A program made the translations under genes and the position numbers. From Bacteroidota bacterium (GTDB lineage: Bacteria; Bacteroidota; Bacteroidia; UKL13-3), in NCBI GenBank assembly GCA_027482225.1, contig JAIXWD010000014.1, forward strand, positions 1 through 64,000: 64,000 nucleotides of DNA, in the 5' to 3' direction. This document shows positions 53,739-62,351 of the stretch, in pieces; within the stretch, counting starts at the first letter, position 1; the number at the start of each line of letters is the position of its first letter. The notes beneath the pieces are model-generated. The model saw only the letters and a program-made list of their open reading frames with translations. It had not been told where the DNA came from and did not search any database.

Positions 53739-54356
53739 TTAATTTTTTGTAGCTGATAATTTTTCATCTAATAACTCAATACCTTTGGCAGTACAAATAC
53801 TGCGTAAATGGTATTTTACAATTTCTAAATGCATCACCTTAATGTCCATTTCCTCTTTATCATAATTATCTGGATTGATTAAAAAACTAACCAAATAAAT
53901 ATAAATCCTACTCACTACCTCTGCATCCAAATCCTTTCGGTATAATCCTTTTTTAATTCCAAACAAAATGTTATCATGTATCAATTTTCTTATAAAACTT
54001 ATCCTGTCGGCCTCCAGTTTATCCCAAGCACTTTTAAAATACTTTTTTAAATCAAACATGCTGCTGGGGTTTATATGCCTGATGGCGGAATTAATTTGAT
54101 CAGAAATTTGTAGCAATACACTTATCGCATCCAATTCCTTGTTATCAACCACATTACTACATAGCATGTTCATGTTAGCCAAATAATGCGCCACGCATTG
54201 GTTAACCAAATCATTTTTATCTGTAAAAAACTGATAAAGTGTTTTCTTAGATACACCCAGTTCTCGCGCAACGTCATCCATGGTTATGCTTTTAAAACCA
54301 TAACGCATAAAAAGCTGCTCAGCTTCTGTTAAAATTTTATCTTTAATTTCAGTCAT
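53739..54356 (-). CDS. TetR/AcrR-family repressor of the efflux operon
   Basis: A 205-residue regulator. The N-terminal helix-turn-helix ITMDDVARELGVSKKTLYQFFTDKNDLV (about 21-48) is typical of TetR. The C-terminal ligand-binding domain is variable, with no assignable ligand. It is the first gene of the operon, followed by TolC, adaptor and permease genes. It should repress the whole operon through the inverted repeat upstream and be released by an exported compound. Confidence 0.93.
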   Translation of the reverse strand: MTEIKDKILTEAEQLFMRYGFKSITMDDVARELGVSKKTLYQFFTDKNDLVNQCVAHYLANMNMLCSNVVDNKELDAISVLLQISDQINSAIRHINPSSMFDLKKYFKSAWDKLEADRISFIRKLIHDNILFGIKKGLYRKDLDAEVVSRIYIYLVSFLINPDNYDKEEMDIKVMHLEIVKYHLRSICTAKGIELLDEKLSATKN

Positions 54357-54374
54357 TTTAAAAAAAATCGGATG

Positions 54375-54430
54375 CGAAGATACTTTATTTTTTTACTTTG
54401 GAAACTAATTTTACATTAAAAGTTTCCAAA
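54375..54430 (-). promoter_or_regulatory. Promoter-operator of the TetR-efflux operon
   Basis: TTTGGAAACT (54397-54406) and AGTTTCCAAA (54421-54430) are perfect 10-base arms, 14 bases apart. On the minus strand the near arm contains TTTC, which is 18 bases upstream of TATCTTCG (54382-54375), a -7-like box. A bound repressor would block the -33. Confidence 0.75.
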
Positions 54431-54555
54431 ACTTAAAATGTTTATTGGGTATTAATTTTATTGATAAAAAAACCAATAATTGTATAATATACTTGTTATA
54501 TTTCAATCAAAGTGGCTAATTGCAAGCTGTATTTAAAGGTTAATAGACTTAAAAC

Positions 54556-55197
54556 ATGAACAAACCTTATTTAGTAGGTATTACAGGAGGTAGCGCTAGT
54601 GGTAAAACAAGTTTTTTGCGTGAAATCGGTAATTTATTTGGCCCAAATGAAGTATGTATTCTCTCACAGGACAACTATTATAGGCCTGCTAAAGAGCAAG
54701 CAAAAGATGAAAACGGTCATATAAACTATGATCTTCCAGATTGTATTGATTTGGACGCATTCAAAGATGATATTATTAAATTATCTCTAGGTAAAACCGT
54801 TAGAAGAAGAGAATACCGTTTTCAACACGAGGAGCAAATGGGCGATTGGCTTGAATTTGAATCAGCTCCTATAGTAATAATAGAGGGGTTATTTATATTT
54901 TATAGAGAGGATATATCGTCTCACTTTAACCTGAAACTTTTTATAGAAGCAAACGAGTATTTACAATTGCAGCGAAGGTTAAAGCGAGATACTTTAGAAA
55001 GGAATATTCCGGCTGATTTTGTTCAATACCAATGGAATAACCATGTTATGCCCGCTTTTAGGAAATACCTTGAGCCTTATAAAGAGCAAGCAGATATTAT
55101 CATTATCAACAATGCGCATTTTAACAACAGTTTAAAAGTTGTTGAAGACCATTTCAGGTGGAAATTAAATAACCAACCAAGTAGCATAAACCCTTAA
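54556..55197 (+). CDS. udk: Uridine kinase-like P-loop kinase
   Basis: A 213-residue kinase. Walker A GITGGSASGKTS (9-19), then CILSQDNYYRPA as in uridine kinases, DLPDCIDLDAF, a Walker-B-like IVIIEGLFIFY and RLKRDTLER with lid arginines. It should phosphorylate uridine or cytidine with ATP or GTP in pyrimidine salvage. The nucleoside phosphorylase at 7.4 kb supplies the reverse step. Members of this group also include kinases of related nucleosides or acids, so the substrate is not certain. It is divergent from the TetR operon. Confidence 0.82.
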   Translation: MNKPYLVGITGGSASGKTSFLREIGNLFGPNEVCILSQDNYYRPAKEQAKDENGHINYDLPDCIDLDAFKDDIIKLSLGKTVRRREYRFQHEEQMGDWLEFESAPIVIIEGLFIFYREDISSHFNLKLFIEANEYLQLQRRLKRDTLERNIPADFVQYQWNNHVMPAFRKYLEPYKEQADIIIINNAHFNNSLKVVEDHFRWKLNNQPSSINP

Positions 55198-55237
55198 ACT
55201 AACTGTTAATCAATACTTAAATTGTTTTTTAATAAAG

Positions 55238-55269
55238 GTTGTAAAAATATGACTGAGCGGTTATATTTG
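55238..55269 (+). promoter_or_regulatory. secDF promoter
   Basis: GTTG (55238-55241), 20 bases, then TATATTTG (55262-55269), an exact TAnnTTTG box. Transcription should start near 55276, about 50 bases before the ATG. Confidence 0.6.
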
Positions 55270-55326
55270 CCCACTTCGCAATATTACAAATACGAGCAAA
55301 TTAAATTATAACACTAACATAGAAAG

Positions 55327-58272
55327 ATGAAAAGTAAAGGCGCAATTAAGTTATTCGCAATCGCACTTACAGTGGTATGTTTATTCCAGTTATCATTTAC
55401 CTGGTTTACCTACCGTGCAGAACAAGCGGCAAAAGAGTTTGCCAATGGCGATGTTGTTAAAGAAAGAGCATATTTAGATTCTATTGCTCGCGAGCCATTA
55501 GTAAACTTGGGCTTTAAAAAATTTACCTACTTAGAGTGTAAAGAGCGTGAGTTAAACTTAGGCTTAGACTTACAAGGCGGTATGAACGTAACGTTAGAAG
55601 TTTCGATAGGAGATTTGATTAAATCATTATCAAACAACAATACTGATGCTACATTTAACAAAGCCATTGATGTAACAAACGAAAAAATCAAAACTAGTCA
55701 AAAAGATTACGTTACATTATTTGGTGAAACATACGCTGAATTAGCTCCTGAGGGAAAATTAGCTGCTGTATTTGCAAATCAAACCAACAAAGAAAAAGTA
55801 AAACCTTCATCAACAAATGCTGAAGTTATTTCTTACATCAGAGAGGAAGCAAATCAAGCAATAGATCGTTCGTTCCAAATTTTGCGTGCACGTATCGATA
55901 AATTTGGTGTAACACAGCCTAATATTCAAAAATTAGAAGGTAGCGGCCGTATTTTGGTTGAGCTACCTGGTGTTGATAATCCAGTTCGCGTGCGTAAATT
56001 ATTACAAGGATCTGCTAAATTAGAGTTCTACGAAACGTTTACTAATCCTGAAGCATTTAAATATTTATCTGATGCAAATACCGTTCTTGCAAAAGCAAAT
56101 GGATCAGGATCTGCATCAACAGAGGTTGATAGCAATAGTACAGATACAACACAAAAAAGCAGTGCATTAGCTGGATTATCTAGTTCTAAGAAATCATCAG
56201 ATACCACTGCAAGCGCAGGTGCTGATTCAACCCAAAAGAAAATTGAAAACTTTACTAAAGAAAACCCATTATTTGCTGTGCTACGTCCTAACGCTGACGA
56301 AAAAGGAATGTTAGCTGAACGCGGTTCTATTTGCGGTATGTCTTCAATTAGAGATACTGCAAAAGTAAATGCATTATTAGATCGTGCAGAAGTTCGTAAT
56401 TCATTACCTAATAACATAAAATTTTTATGGGAAAGTAAAGCCATTGGCGACAATGGTGATGTAGTAATGTTACATGCCGTGAAAACATCAATGAATGGTG
56501 GTGCACAATTAGAAGGCGATAAAGTAATTGATGCACGCAGAGACATTGGACAGAACGGAGAAATAGAAGTAAGCATGAGCATGAACGCTGATGGTGCTCG
56601 CATTTGGAAAAACTTAACCAAAGCAAACATCGGTCGTTCTATTGCAATTGTATTAGACGATTTAGTTTATTCATCGCCAAACGTACAAAATGAAATTCCA
56701 AATGGCCGTTCTTCAATTAATGGTAACTTTACCAGCGAAGAGGCAGGCGATTTAGCAAATATTTTAAAAGCAGGTAAATTACCTGCCCCTACTCGAATTG
56801 TTGAAGAAGCAGTAGTAGGTCCAACTTTAGGTGCTGAAAGTATCAACCAAGGTTTGTGGAGTATGGTAATAGCAACCATTGTAATTTTAATATTCATGGT
56901 GGTATATTATGGCAATAGCGGTTACATAGCCGATATCGCGGTATTGGCAAACGTGTTTTTTATCATAGGTGTGTTAGCCAGCTTAGGTGCGGCACTAACA
57001 TTACCCGGAATTGCCGGTATCGTGTTAACCATTGGTATGGCAGTAGATGCAAACGTGTTAATTAACGAACGTATAAAAGAAGAATTGGCTCATAACTCAC
57101 GTAGTTTGAAAAATGCAGTTGCTGATGGGTATGCTCATGCTGCATCTTCAATTATAGATGCAAACTTAACAACCTTATTGGCAGGTTTTGTTTTGTATAG
57201 TTTTGGTACAGGACCAGTTCAAGGATTTGCCATTACTTTAATTATTGGTATTTTATCTTCTATGTTTACCGCTGTGTTGTTGTCTCGTGTCATTACAGAG
57301 TGGCAATTAGAAAAAGGTAAAATAATTAATTATGTTACTGGATTCTCAAAAGGTTTATTCCAAAACTTAAATTACAACTTTGTTGGTAACCGCTCTAAGT
57401 TCTACATCTTTTCTAGTGTATTAATTTTAGCAGGTTTGATTTCTATATTCACCAAAGGATTTACCCTAGGTGTTGATTTTAAAGGTGGATGGACTTATGT
57501 GGTGGAGTTTGATAAATCAGTTGGCCAAAATGAAATTCGTGAAAAGTTAACAGCTCCTTTTGGAAATGCACCAGAAGTTAAAACTTATGGCAGCGATACC
57601 AAATATAAAATTACGACCACCTATTTAATTAACGAAACAGGTGCAAACACAAGTGAAATTGTAGAATCAAAATTAAATGAAGGTTTAACAGCATTAGGCG
57701 TAACTAGTAAAATATTAAGTTCTGCCAAAGTGGGACCAACCATAGCAAATGATATTAAGGTAGCCTCTTTCTGGGCAGCAATTATAGCCTTGTTAGGTAT
57801 TGGTTTGTATGTATTGATTCGCTTCCGCAAATGGCAATATGCTTTGGGAGCAATTATCGCATTAGCACATGACGTATTGATGATGTTAGGTTTATACTCA
57901 ATTTTTGATGGCATCTTGCCATTCCCAATGGAAGTAGATCAAAACTTTATTGCAGCCATATTAACCATTATTGGTTTCTCTATTAATGATACGGTGGTTG
58001 TGTTCGATCGTATTCGCGAAAACTTAGCTGAAAACAAAACCGAAAAACAAGGTATTGTAATTAATAATGCGCTTAATATTACCTTAAGCCGTACAATCAT
58101 TACATCATTAACCGTGTTTATGGTTGCAGTGGTACTGTTTATATTTGGTGGTGAAGTTATTAAAGGCTTTACCTTTGCTTTATTGGTTGGTATCTTGTTT
58201 GGTACTTACTCTTCTATTGCAATTGCTACACCTATTGTAATTGATTTCGATAAAAAAAATAAGGCTGAATAA
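55327..58272 (+). CDS. secDF: Fused SecD-SecF protein translocase subunit
   Basis: A 981-residue fusion of SecD and SecF. SecD starts with one helix (about 7-28), then GLDLQGGMNVTLEV and the P1 periplasmic domain, then five helices with GMAVDANVLINERIKEEL. SecF follows with GVDFKGGWTYVVEF and FSINDTVVVFDRIRENL. Between about 257 and 308 in the P1 domain lies a low-complexity Ser/Thr/Asp-rich insertion. It pulls exported proteins through SecYEG using the proton gradient. Fusion of the two subunits is common in Bacteroidota. Confidence 0.96.
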   Translation: MKSKGAIKLFAIALTVVCLFQLSFTWFTYRAEQAAKEFANGDVVKERAYLDSIAREPLVNLGFKKFTYLECKERELNLGLDLQGGMNVTLEVSIGDLIKSLSNNNTDATFNKAIDVTNEKIKTSQKDYVTLFGETYAELAPEGKLAAVFANQTNKEKVKPSSTNAEVISYIREEANQAIDRSFQILRARIDKFGVTQPNIQKLEGSGRILVELPGVDNPVRVRKLLQGSAKLEFYETFTNPEAFKYLSDANTVLAKANGSGSASTEVDSNSTDTTQKSSALAGLSSSKKSSDTTASAGADSTQKKIENFTKENPLFAVLRPNADEKGMLAERGSICGMSSIRDTAKVNALLDRAEVRNSLPNNIKFLWESKAIGDNGDVVMLHAVKTSMNGGAQLEGDKVIDARRDIGQNGEIEVSMSMNADGARIWKNLTKANIGRSIAIVLDDLVYSSPNVQNEIPNGRSSINGNFTSEEAGDLANILKAGKLPAPTRIVEEAVVGPTLGAESINQGLWSMVIATIVILIFMVVYYGNSGYIADIAVLANVFFIIGVLASLGAALTLPGIAGIVLTIGMAVDANVLINERIKEELAHNSRSLKNAVADGYAHAASSIIDANLTTLLAGFVLYSFGTGPVQGFAITLIIGILSSMFTAVLLSRVITEWQLEKGKIINYVTGFSKGLFQNLNYNFVGNRSKFYIFSSVLILAGLISIFTKGFTLGVDFKGGWTYVVEFDKSVGQNEIREKLTAPFGNAPEVKTYGSDTKYKITTTYLINETGANTSEIVESKLNEGLTALGVTSKILSSAKVGPTIANDIKVASFWAAIIALLGIGLYVLIRFRKWQYALGAIIALAHDVLMMLGLYSIFDGILPFPMEVDQNFIAAILTIIGFSINDTVVVFDRIRENLAENKTEKQGIVINNALNITLSRTIITSLTVFMVAVVLFIFGGEVIKGFTFALLVGILFGTYSSIAIATPIVIDFDKKNKAE

Positions 58273-58298
58273 TACTTAGCTCAATAATAAATTCATTT

Positions 58299-58325
58299 AA
58301 AAGCCCCGCAAATTGCGGGGCTTTT
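58299..58325 (+). terminator. Intrinsic terminator after secDF
   Basis: AAAAGCCCCGCA pairs with TGCGGGGCTTTT around a 3-base loop, followed by T-rich sequence. Confidence 0.93.
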
Positions 58326-58430
58326 TGTTTTTGTTCACTATGCTATACAACAGCTTTTATTTGCGAATAACTCGCATGTGCTAAACCCAATATTTAGTTG
58401 AATTTTGCATTTTAAATTTTAAGTGCAAGC

Positions 58431-59387
58431 ATGAAAAAAATAATTATAATAACCTTAGCCATATCGGCTATCTTTTTTAGCAAAAATGTTTTCGGCCAAA
58501 TCGATGAGCCTAAATCTATTTACAAAAAGCCAAAAACGTTTAAAGAAAAATCATATAATTTCTTTACATCTAAACGCTTAAAAAAATCGTTAAACCAACG
58601 CGATTCGTTGAACGACTTAACTGTGGCATTTAATAAGGACACCACACAACGTGGTATAGAGTATCGCTACCTAGATTCGTTATATAAAGCTTTAACAGCT
58701 AAGTATAATGATTGTACTGCAAAAAACAACGACCTTAAAGCACAGTATGCGGAGCTTAATGCCAAGTACAACGATTTAATGAAAAAGAGCTTGAATGATG
58801 CTGAACGCTTTAATAACGCACTTAAAATTAAAGCCGAAGAACTGGAAGCCAGAGAAAAACGTTTAGCAGAATTACAAGCGATTATTAATAAGCAAGATTC
58901 GTTATTAAATGCGCTAAATAACACGGTTAAACGTGCATTATTGGCCTTTAAATCTGATGAGATTAGTGTTGAAATGAAGAATGGTAAAGTGTATGTTTCT
59001 CTTAGTGATAAATTATTATTTAAATCGGGAAGTGCAGCCATTGAAGAAAAAGGCTTAGACGCGATTAAAACATTAGCAGATGTATTAAACAAAAATGCAG
59101 ATATTGATGTGTTAATCGAAGGACACACTGATAATATTCCTATTAAAACAACTAAGTACGAAGACAATTGGGCATTAAGTGCTGATAGGGCTCTAAGTAT
59201 TGTACGTTTATTAAGCAATGAACACGGTGTTAATCCTAAGCGATTAGAAGCAGCTGGAAGAGCAGAGTTTTACCCTAAGGCAAGCAACGAAACAGTTGAA
59301 GGCCGAGCTAAAAACCGCAGAACAGAAATTATCCTTTCTCCAAAATTGGATGAATTGTATAAATTGATTGAGAAAAACAGAAGATAA
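58431..59387 (+). CDS. OmpA-family protein with periplasmic coiled coil
   Basis: A 318-residue protein. A signal peptide (about 1-23, FGQ) is followed by a basic stretch, then a long coiled coil (about 75-165: YNDCTAKNNDLKAQYAEL to EKRLAELQAIINKQDSLLN). The C-terminal OmpA-like domain (about 180-305) contains VLIEGHTDNIP and ENWALSADRALSIVRLL-like NxxLSxxRA, the peptidoglycan-binding residues. It has no barrel, so it is a periplasmic or lipid-free peptidoglycan tether. It follows secDF as a separate unit and ends at a strong terminator. Confidence 0.88.
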   Translation: MKKIIIITLAISAIFFSKNVFGQIDEPKSIYKKPKTFKEKSYNFFTSKRLKKSLNQRDSLNDLTVAFNKDTTQRGIEYRYLDSLYKALTAKYNDCTAKNNDLKAQYAELNAKYNDLMKKSLNDAERFNNALKIKAEELEAREKRLAELQAIINKQDSLLNALNNTVKRALLAFKSDEISVEMKNGKVYVSLSDKLLFKSGSAAIEEKGLDAIKTLADVLNKNADIDVLIEGHTDNIPIKTTKYEDNWALSADRALSIVRLLSNEHGVNPKRLEAAGRAEFYPKASNETVEGRAKNRRTEIILSPKLDELYKLIEKNRR

Positions 59388-59410
59388 TTTTCTTCTTTTC
59401 TCAACACAAC

Positions 59411-59450
59411 AAAAAAGACTTGATGAACCATGTTTTATCAAGTCTTTTTT
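59411..59450 (+). terminator. Intrinsic terminator after the OmpA-family gene
   Basis: AAAAAAGACTTGAT (59411-59424) and ATCAAGTCTTTTTT (59437-59450) form a perfect 14-bp stem; the A- and T-runs make it work in both directions. Confidence 0.93.
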
Positions 59451-59490
59451 ATTTCATACAATAACCAATTAAGTACGCCTAATACAAGGT

Positions 59491-59521
59491 TTTTAAATGC
59501 GGCTTAATTGGCCTATTTTTG
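59491..59521 (+). promoter_or_regulatory. rocD promoter placed directly before the start codon
   Basis: TTTT (59491-59494), exactly 19 bases, then TATTTTTG (59514-59521), four bases before the ATG at 59526. Transcription would start at the initiation codon. Confidence 0.55.
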
Positions 59522-59525
59522 ATGC

Positions 59526-60773
59526 ATGAATACGGTTAATGAGATGATTAATAAAGCACAATATTATATTGATTTAGAAGATCAATTTGGAGCACACAAC
59601 TATCACCCAATTCCAGTAGTGATAGAACGTGGTGAAGGAATATATATGTATGATGTAAATGGTAAACAATACTTCGACTTCCTTTCTGCATATAGTGCAG
59701 TAAACCAAGGTCATTGCCATCCACGCATTATCAAAGCTTTAACAGAACAAGCACAAAAACTCACGTTAACCAGTCGTGCTTTTCATAATAACTTATTAGG
59801 CGAGTACGAAAAATACATCACCAACTATTTTGGTTACGACAAAGTATTGCCAATGAATACAGGTGTTGAAGGTGGTGAAACAGCTTTAAAATTAGCCAGA
59901 CGATGGGGCTATACAGTAAAAGGGATTGCCGAAAATCAAGCACATATTTTATTTGTAGAAGGCAACTTTTGGGGACGTACCATGGCTGCTATTTCATCAA
60001 GCAACGACCCGAGTAGTTTTTTAAACTTTGGACCATTTATGCCAGGATTTAGTTTGATTCCATACAATGATTTAACTGCTTTAGAAAATGCATTTAAAGC
60101 AAATCCTAATATTTCTGCATTTATGTTTGAGCCCATACAAGGTGAGGCAGGCGTTGTAGTTCCGGATGACGGATACATAGCAGGTATAAGAGCTCTGTGT
60201 GATAAGTACAAGGTATTGATGATTGCAGATGAAGTGCAAACTGGGTTATGCCGCACAGGTAAAATGTTGGCTTGCGATTATGCAGGTGTTAAACCCGATT
60301 TAGTTATTTTAGGAAAAGCCCTTTCGGGTGGTGTATTACCCGTATCGGTTGTATTGGCAAATAACGAAGTGATGCTTACCATAAAACCTGGCGAACATGG
60401 AAGTACATACGGTGGTAATCCACTGGCTTGTGCAGTAGCTATGGAAGCGTTAAAAGTATTGGTTGATGAAAAACTTGCCGAGAATGCATTTAACATGGGC
60501 GAAATTTTCCGTAACCGTATGAAACATCTTCAAACCAAAACCTACTTAATTGAATTGGTAAGGGGAAAAGGATTATTAAATGCCATTGTAATTAAACCTT
60601 TTGGTGATGGAAAAACAGCTTATGATGTATGCTTAGCCATGAAAGAAAATGGCTTATTGGCAAAACAAACCCATGGAGATATTATAAGATTTGCACCACC
60701 GTTAACCATTAACGAAAAGCAACTTAACGAAGCTTGCGATATTATTGAAAAAACAATTTTAGCTTTAGCATAA
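59526..60773 (+). CDS. rocD: Ornithine aminotransferase
   Basis: A 415-residue class III aminotransferase. [17 protein letters not shown] and the later [17 protein letters not shown] match ornithine aminotransferases; PLP is held by the Asp in [13 protein letters not shown] and the Schiff-base lysine near 264 in [14 protein letters not shown]. It converts ornithine and 2-oxoglutarate to glutamate semialdehyde and glutamate. The histidine ammonia-lyase gene starts 14 bases later, so both are likely one amino-acid catabolic operon. A -7 box lies four bases before the ATG. Confidence 0.94.
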   Translation: MNTVNEMINKAQYYIDLEDQFGAHNYHPIPVVIERGEGIYMYDVNGKQYFDFLSAYSAVNQGHCHPRIIKALTEQAQKLTLTSRAFHNNLLGEYEKYITNYFGYDKVLPMNTGVEGGETALKLARRWGYTVKGIAENQAHILFVEGNFWGRTMAAISSSNDPSSFLNFGPFMPGFSLIPYNDLTALENAFKANPNISAFMFEPIQGEAGVVVPDDGYIAGIRALCDKYKVLMIADEVQTGLCRTGKMLACDYAGVKPDLVILGKALSGGVLPVSVVLANNEVMLTIKPGEHGSTYGGNPLACAVAMEALKVLVDEKLAENAFNMGEIFRNRMKHLQTKTYLIELVRGKGLLNAIVIKPFGDGKTAYDVCLAMKENGLLAKQTHGDIIRFAPPLTINEKQLNEACDIIEKTILALA

Positions 60774-60787
60774 TTACATTTAGCATC

Positions 60788-62275
60788 ATGCATCATTACA
60801 TTACCGAGCAACTAACATTAGCCGATATACAAAGTATTTTAAAAGAAGATAAAAAGCTTGCTTTATCTCAGGAAGCATCCAATCGCATAAAAAAATGCAG
60901 GGCTTATTTGGACGAAAAAATGAGTAAAAAAGATGCTGTTTTTTATGGTGTCAATACTGGTTTTGGCTCTTTGTGCAATACACAAATTTCGCATGATGAA
61001 TTAACACAATTACAAGAAAACTTGTTGTTGTCTCATGCATGCGGAATCGGAGATGTAGTGCCAAGAGAAGTGGTAAAATTGATGTTGTTGTTAAAAGTGC
61101 AATCGTTGAGTTACGGCCACAGTGGTGTTCAACTGTTAACTGTAGAGCGTTTAATCTCATTTTTTAACAATGATATTTTACCGGTAGTATACCAACAAGG
61201 TTCTTTGGGTGCAAGTGGTGATTTAGCACCATTAGCACATTTATGTTTACCGCTTTTAGGCAAAGGTGAAGTATGGAAAAATACAGATGGAAACTGGAAA
61301 GCGGTTGCCAGTATCGATGTGTTAAACCATCACCAAATTACGCCAATTGAATTACAGTCTAAAGAAGGTTTAGCCTTAATTAATGGTACACAATTTATGT
61401 TGGCTTATGCAGTACACAATATTATAAGTGCCCAACAACTATACACTAATGCCAATAAAGTAGCCGCTGTTTCTATTGATGCGTTTGATGCTAAATTGGA
61501 ACCGTTTTCACATCAATTGCATGATGTACGTGCACACAAAGGTCAGATTGAAACAGCCAAACAAATTAGAGAACTGTTAGCAGAAAGTGAAATTATAAAA
61601 CAACCAAAAGTACAAGTACAAGACCCATATGCATTCCGTTGTATACCACAAGTACATGGTGCCAGTTTCGATACCTTTCAATACGTGTCATCTGTAGTTG
61701 AGACAGAAATGAATTCGGTGACAGACAATCCGAACATTTTTGTTGAAGATGATTTGATTTTATCGGGCGGTAATTTTCACGGACAACCATTGGCTTTGGT
61801 ATTGGATTTTTTAGCCATAGCCGTTGCCGAGTTAGGCAGCATCAGCGAGCGAAGAACATATCAATTAATATCGGGCTTACGTAATTTACCTGCATTTTTA
61901 ACAGCTAATCCGGGGTTAAATTCAGGAATGATGATTCCGCAATACACCGCTGCAAGTATTGTAAGCCAAAGTAAACAGTTATGTACCCCTGCAAGTGTTG
62001 ATAGCATTGTTAGTAGCAACGGACAAGAAGACCACGTAAGCATGGGAGCAAATGCTGCCACAAAGTGTTTTAAAGTGATTGAGAATACTCAACGTGTATT
62101 GGCCATAGAATTACTAAATGCAGCACAAGCACTGGAATTCCGTAGACCTTTAAAATCATCAAATGCAGTTGAACAACTTGTAGCTGATTACAGAAAAGTT
62201 GTAACTTACAACACCGTTGATAGAGCTTTGTATTTGGATATTGAGGCTTCTGTTCAATTCATTCAACAGCATTAA
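60788..62275 (+). CDS. hutH: Histidine ammonia-lyase
   Basis: A 495-residue aromatic-amino-acid lyase. The MIO cofactor forms from A142-S143-G144 in GSLGASGDLAPLAHL, matching the position in known HutH. Other landmarks are YGVNTGFGSL (catalytic Tyr), the substrate-site region SVTDNPNIF and FHGQPLALVLDFLAIAVAEL. It deaminates histidine to urocanate. Phenylalanine or tyrosine lyases share the fold; the length and motifs favour HAL. No other hut genes are in the window. Confidence 0.9.
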   Translation: MHHYITEQLTLADIQSILKEDKKLALSQEASNRIKKCRAYLDEKMSKKDAVFYGVNTGFGSLCNTQISHDELTQLQENLLLSHACGIGDVVPREVVKLMLLLKVQSLSYGHSGVQLLTVERLISFFNNDILPVVYQQGSLGASGDLAPLAHLCLPLLGKGEVWKNTDGNWKAVASIDVLNHHQITPIELQSKEGLALINGTQFMLAYAVHNIISAQQLYTNANKVAAVSIDAFDAKLEPFSHQLHDVRAHKGQIETAKQIRELLAESEIIKQPKVQVQDPYAFRCIPQVHGASFDTFQYVSSVVETEMNSVTDNPNIFVEDDLILSGGNFHGQPLALVLDFLAIAVAELGSISERRTYQLISGLRNLPAFLTANPGLNSGMMIPQYTAASIVSQSKQLCTPASVDSIVSSNGQEDHVSMGANAATKCFKVIENTQRVLAIELLNAAQALEFRRPLKSSNAVEQLVADYRKVVTYNTVDRALYLDIEASVQFIQQH

Positions 62276-62296
62276 CTTATCAAATCATATTCATAA

Positions 62297-62334
62297 AAAA
62301 TCCCCGACTGAAAAAATTCATTCGGGGATTTTAT
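62297..62334. terminator. Bidirectional terminator between hutH and the E1 gene
   Basis: AAAATCCCCGA (62297-62307) and TCGGGGATTTT (62322-62332) form a perfect stem with A- and T-rich flanks. Confidence 0.92.
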
Positions 62335-62351
62335 TTATTTAGTGATTTTAA

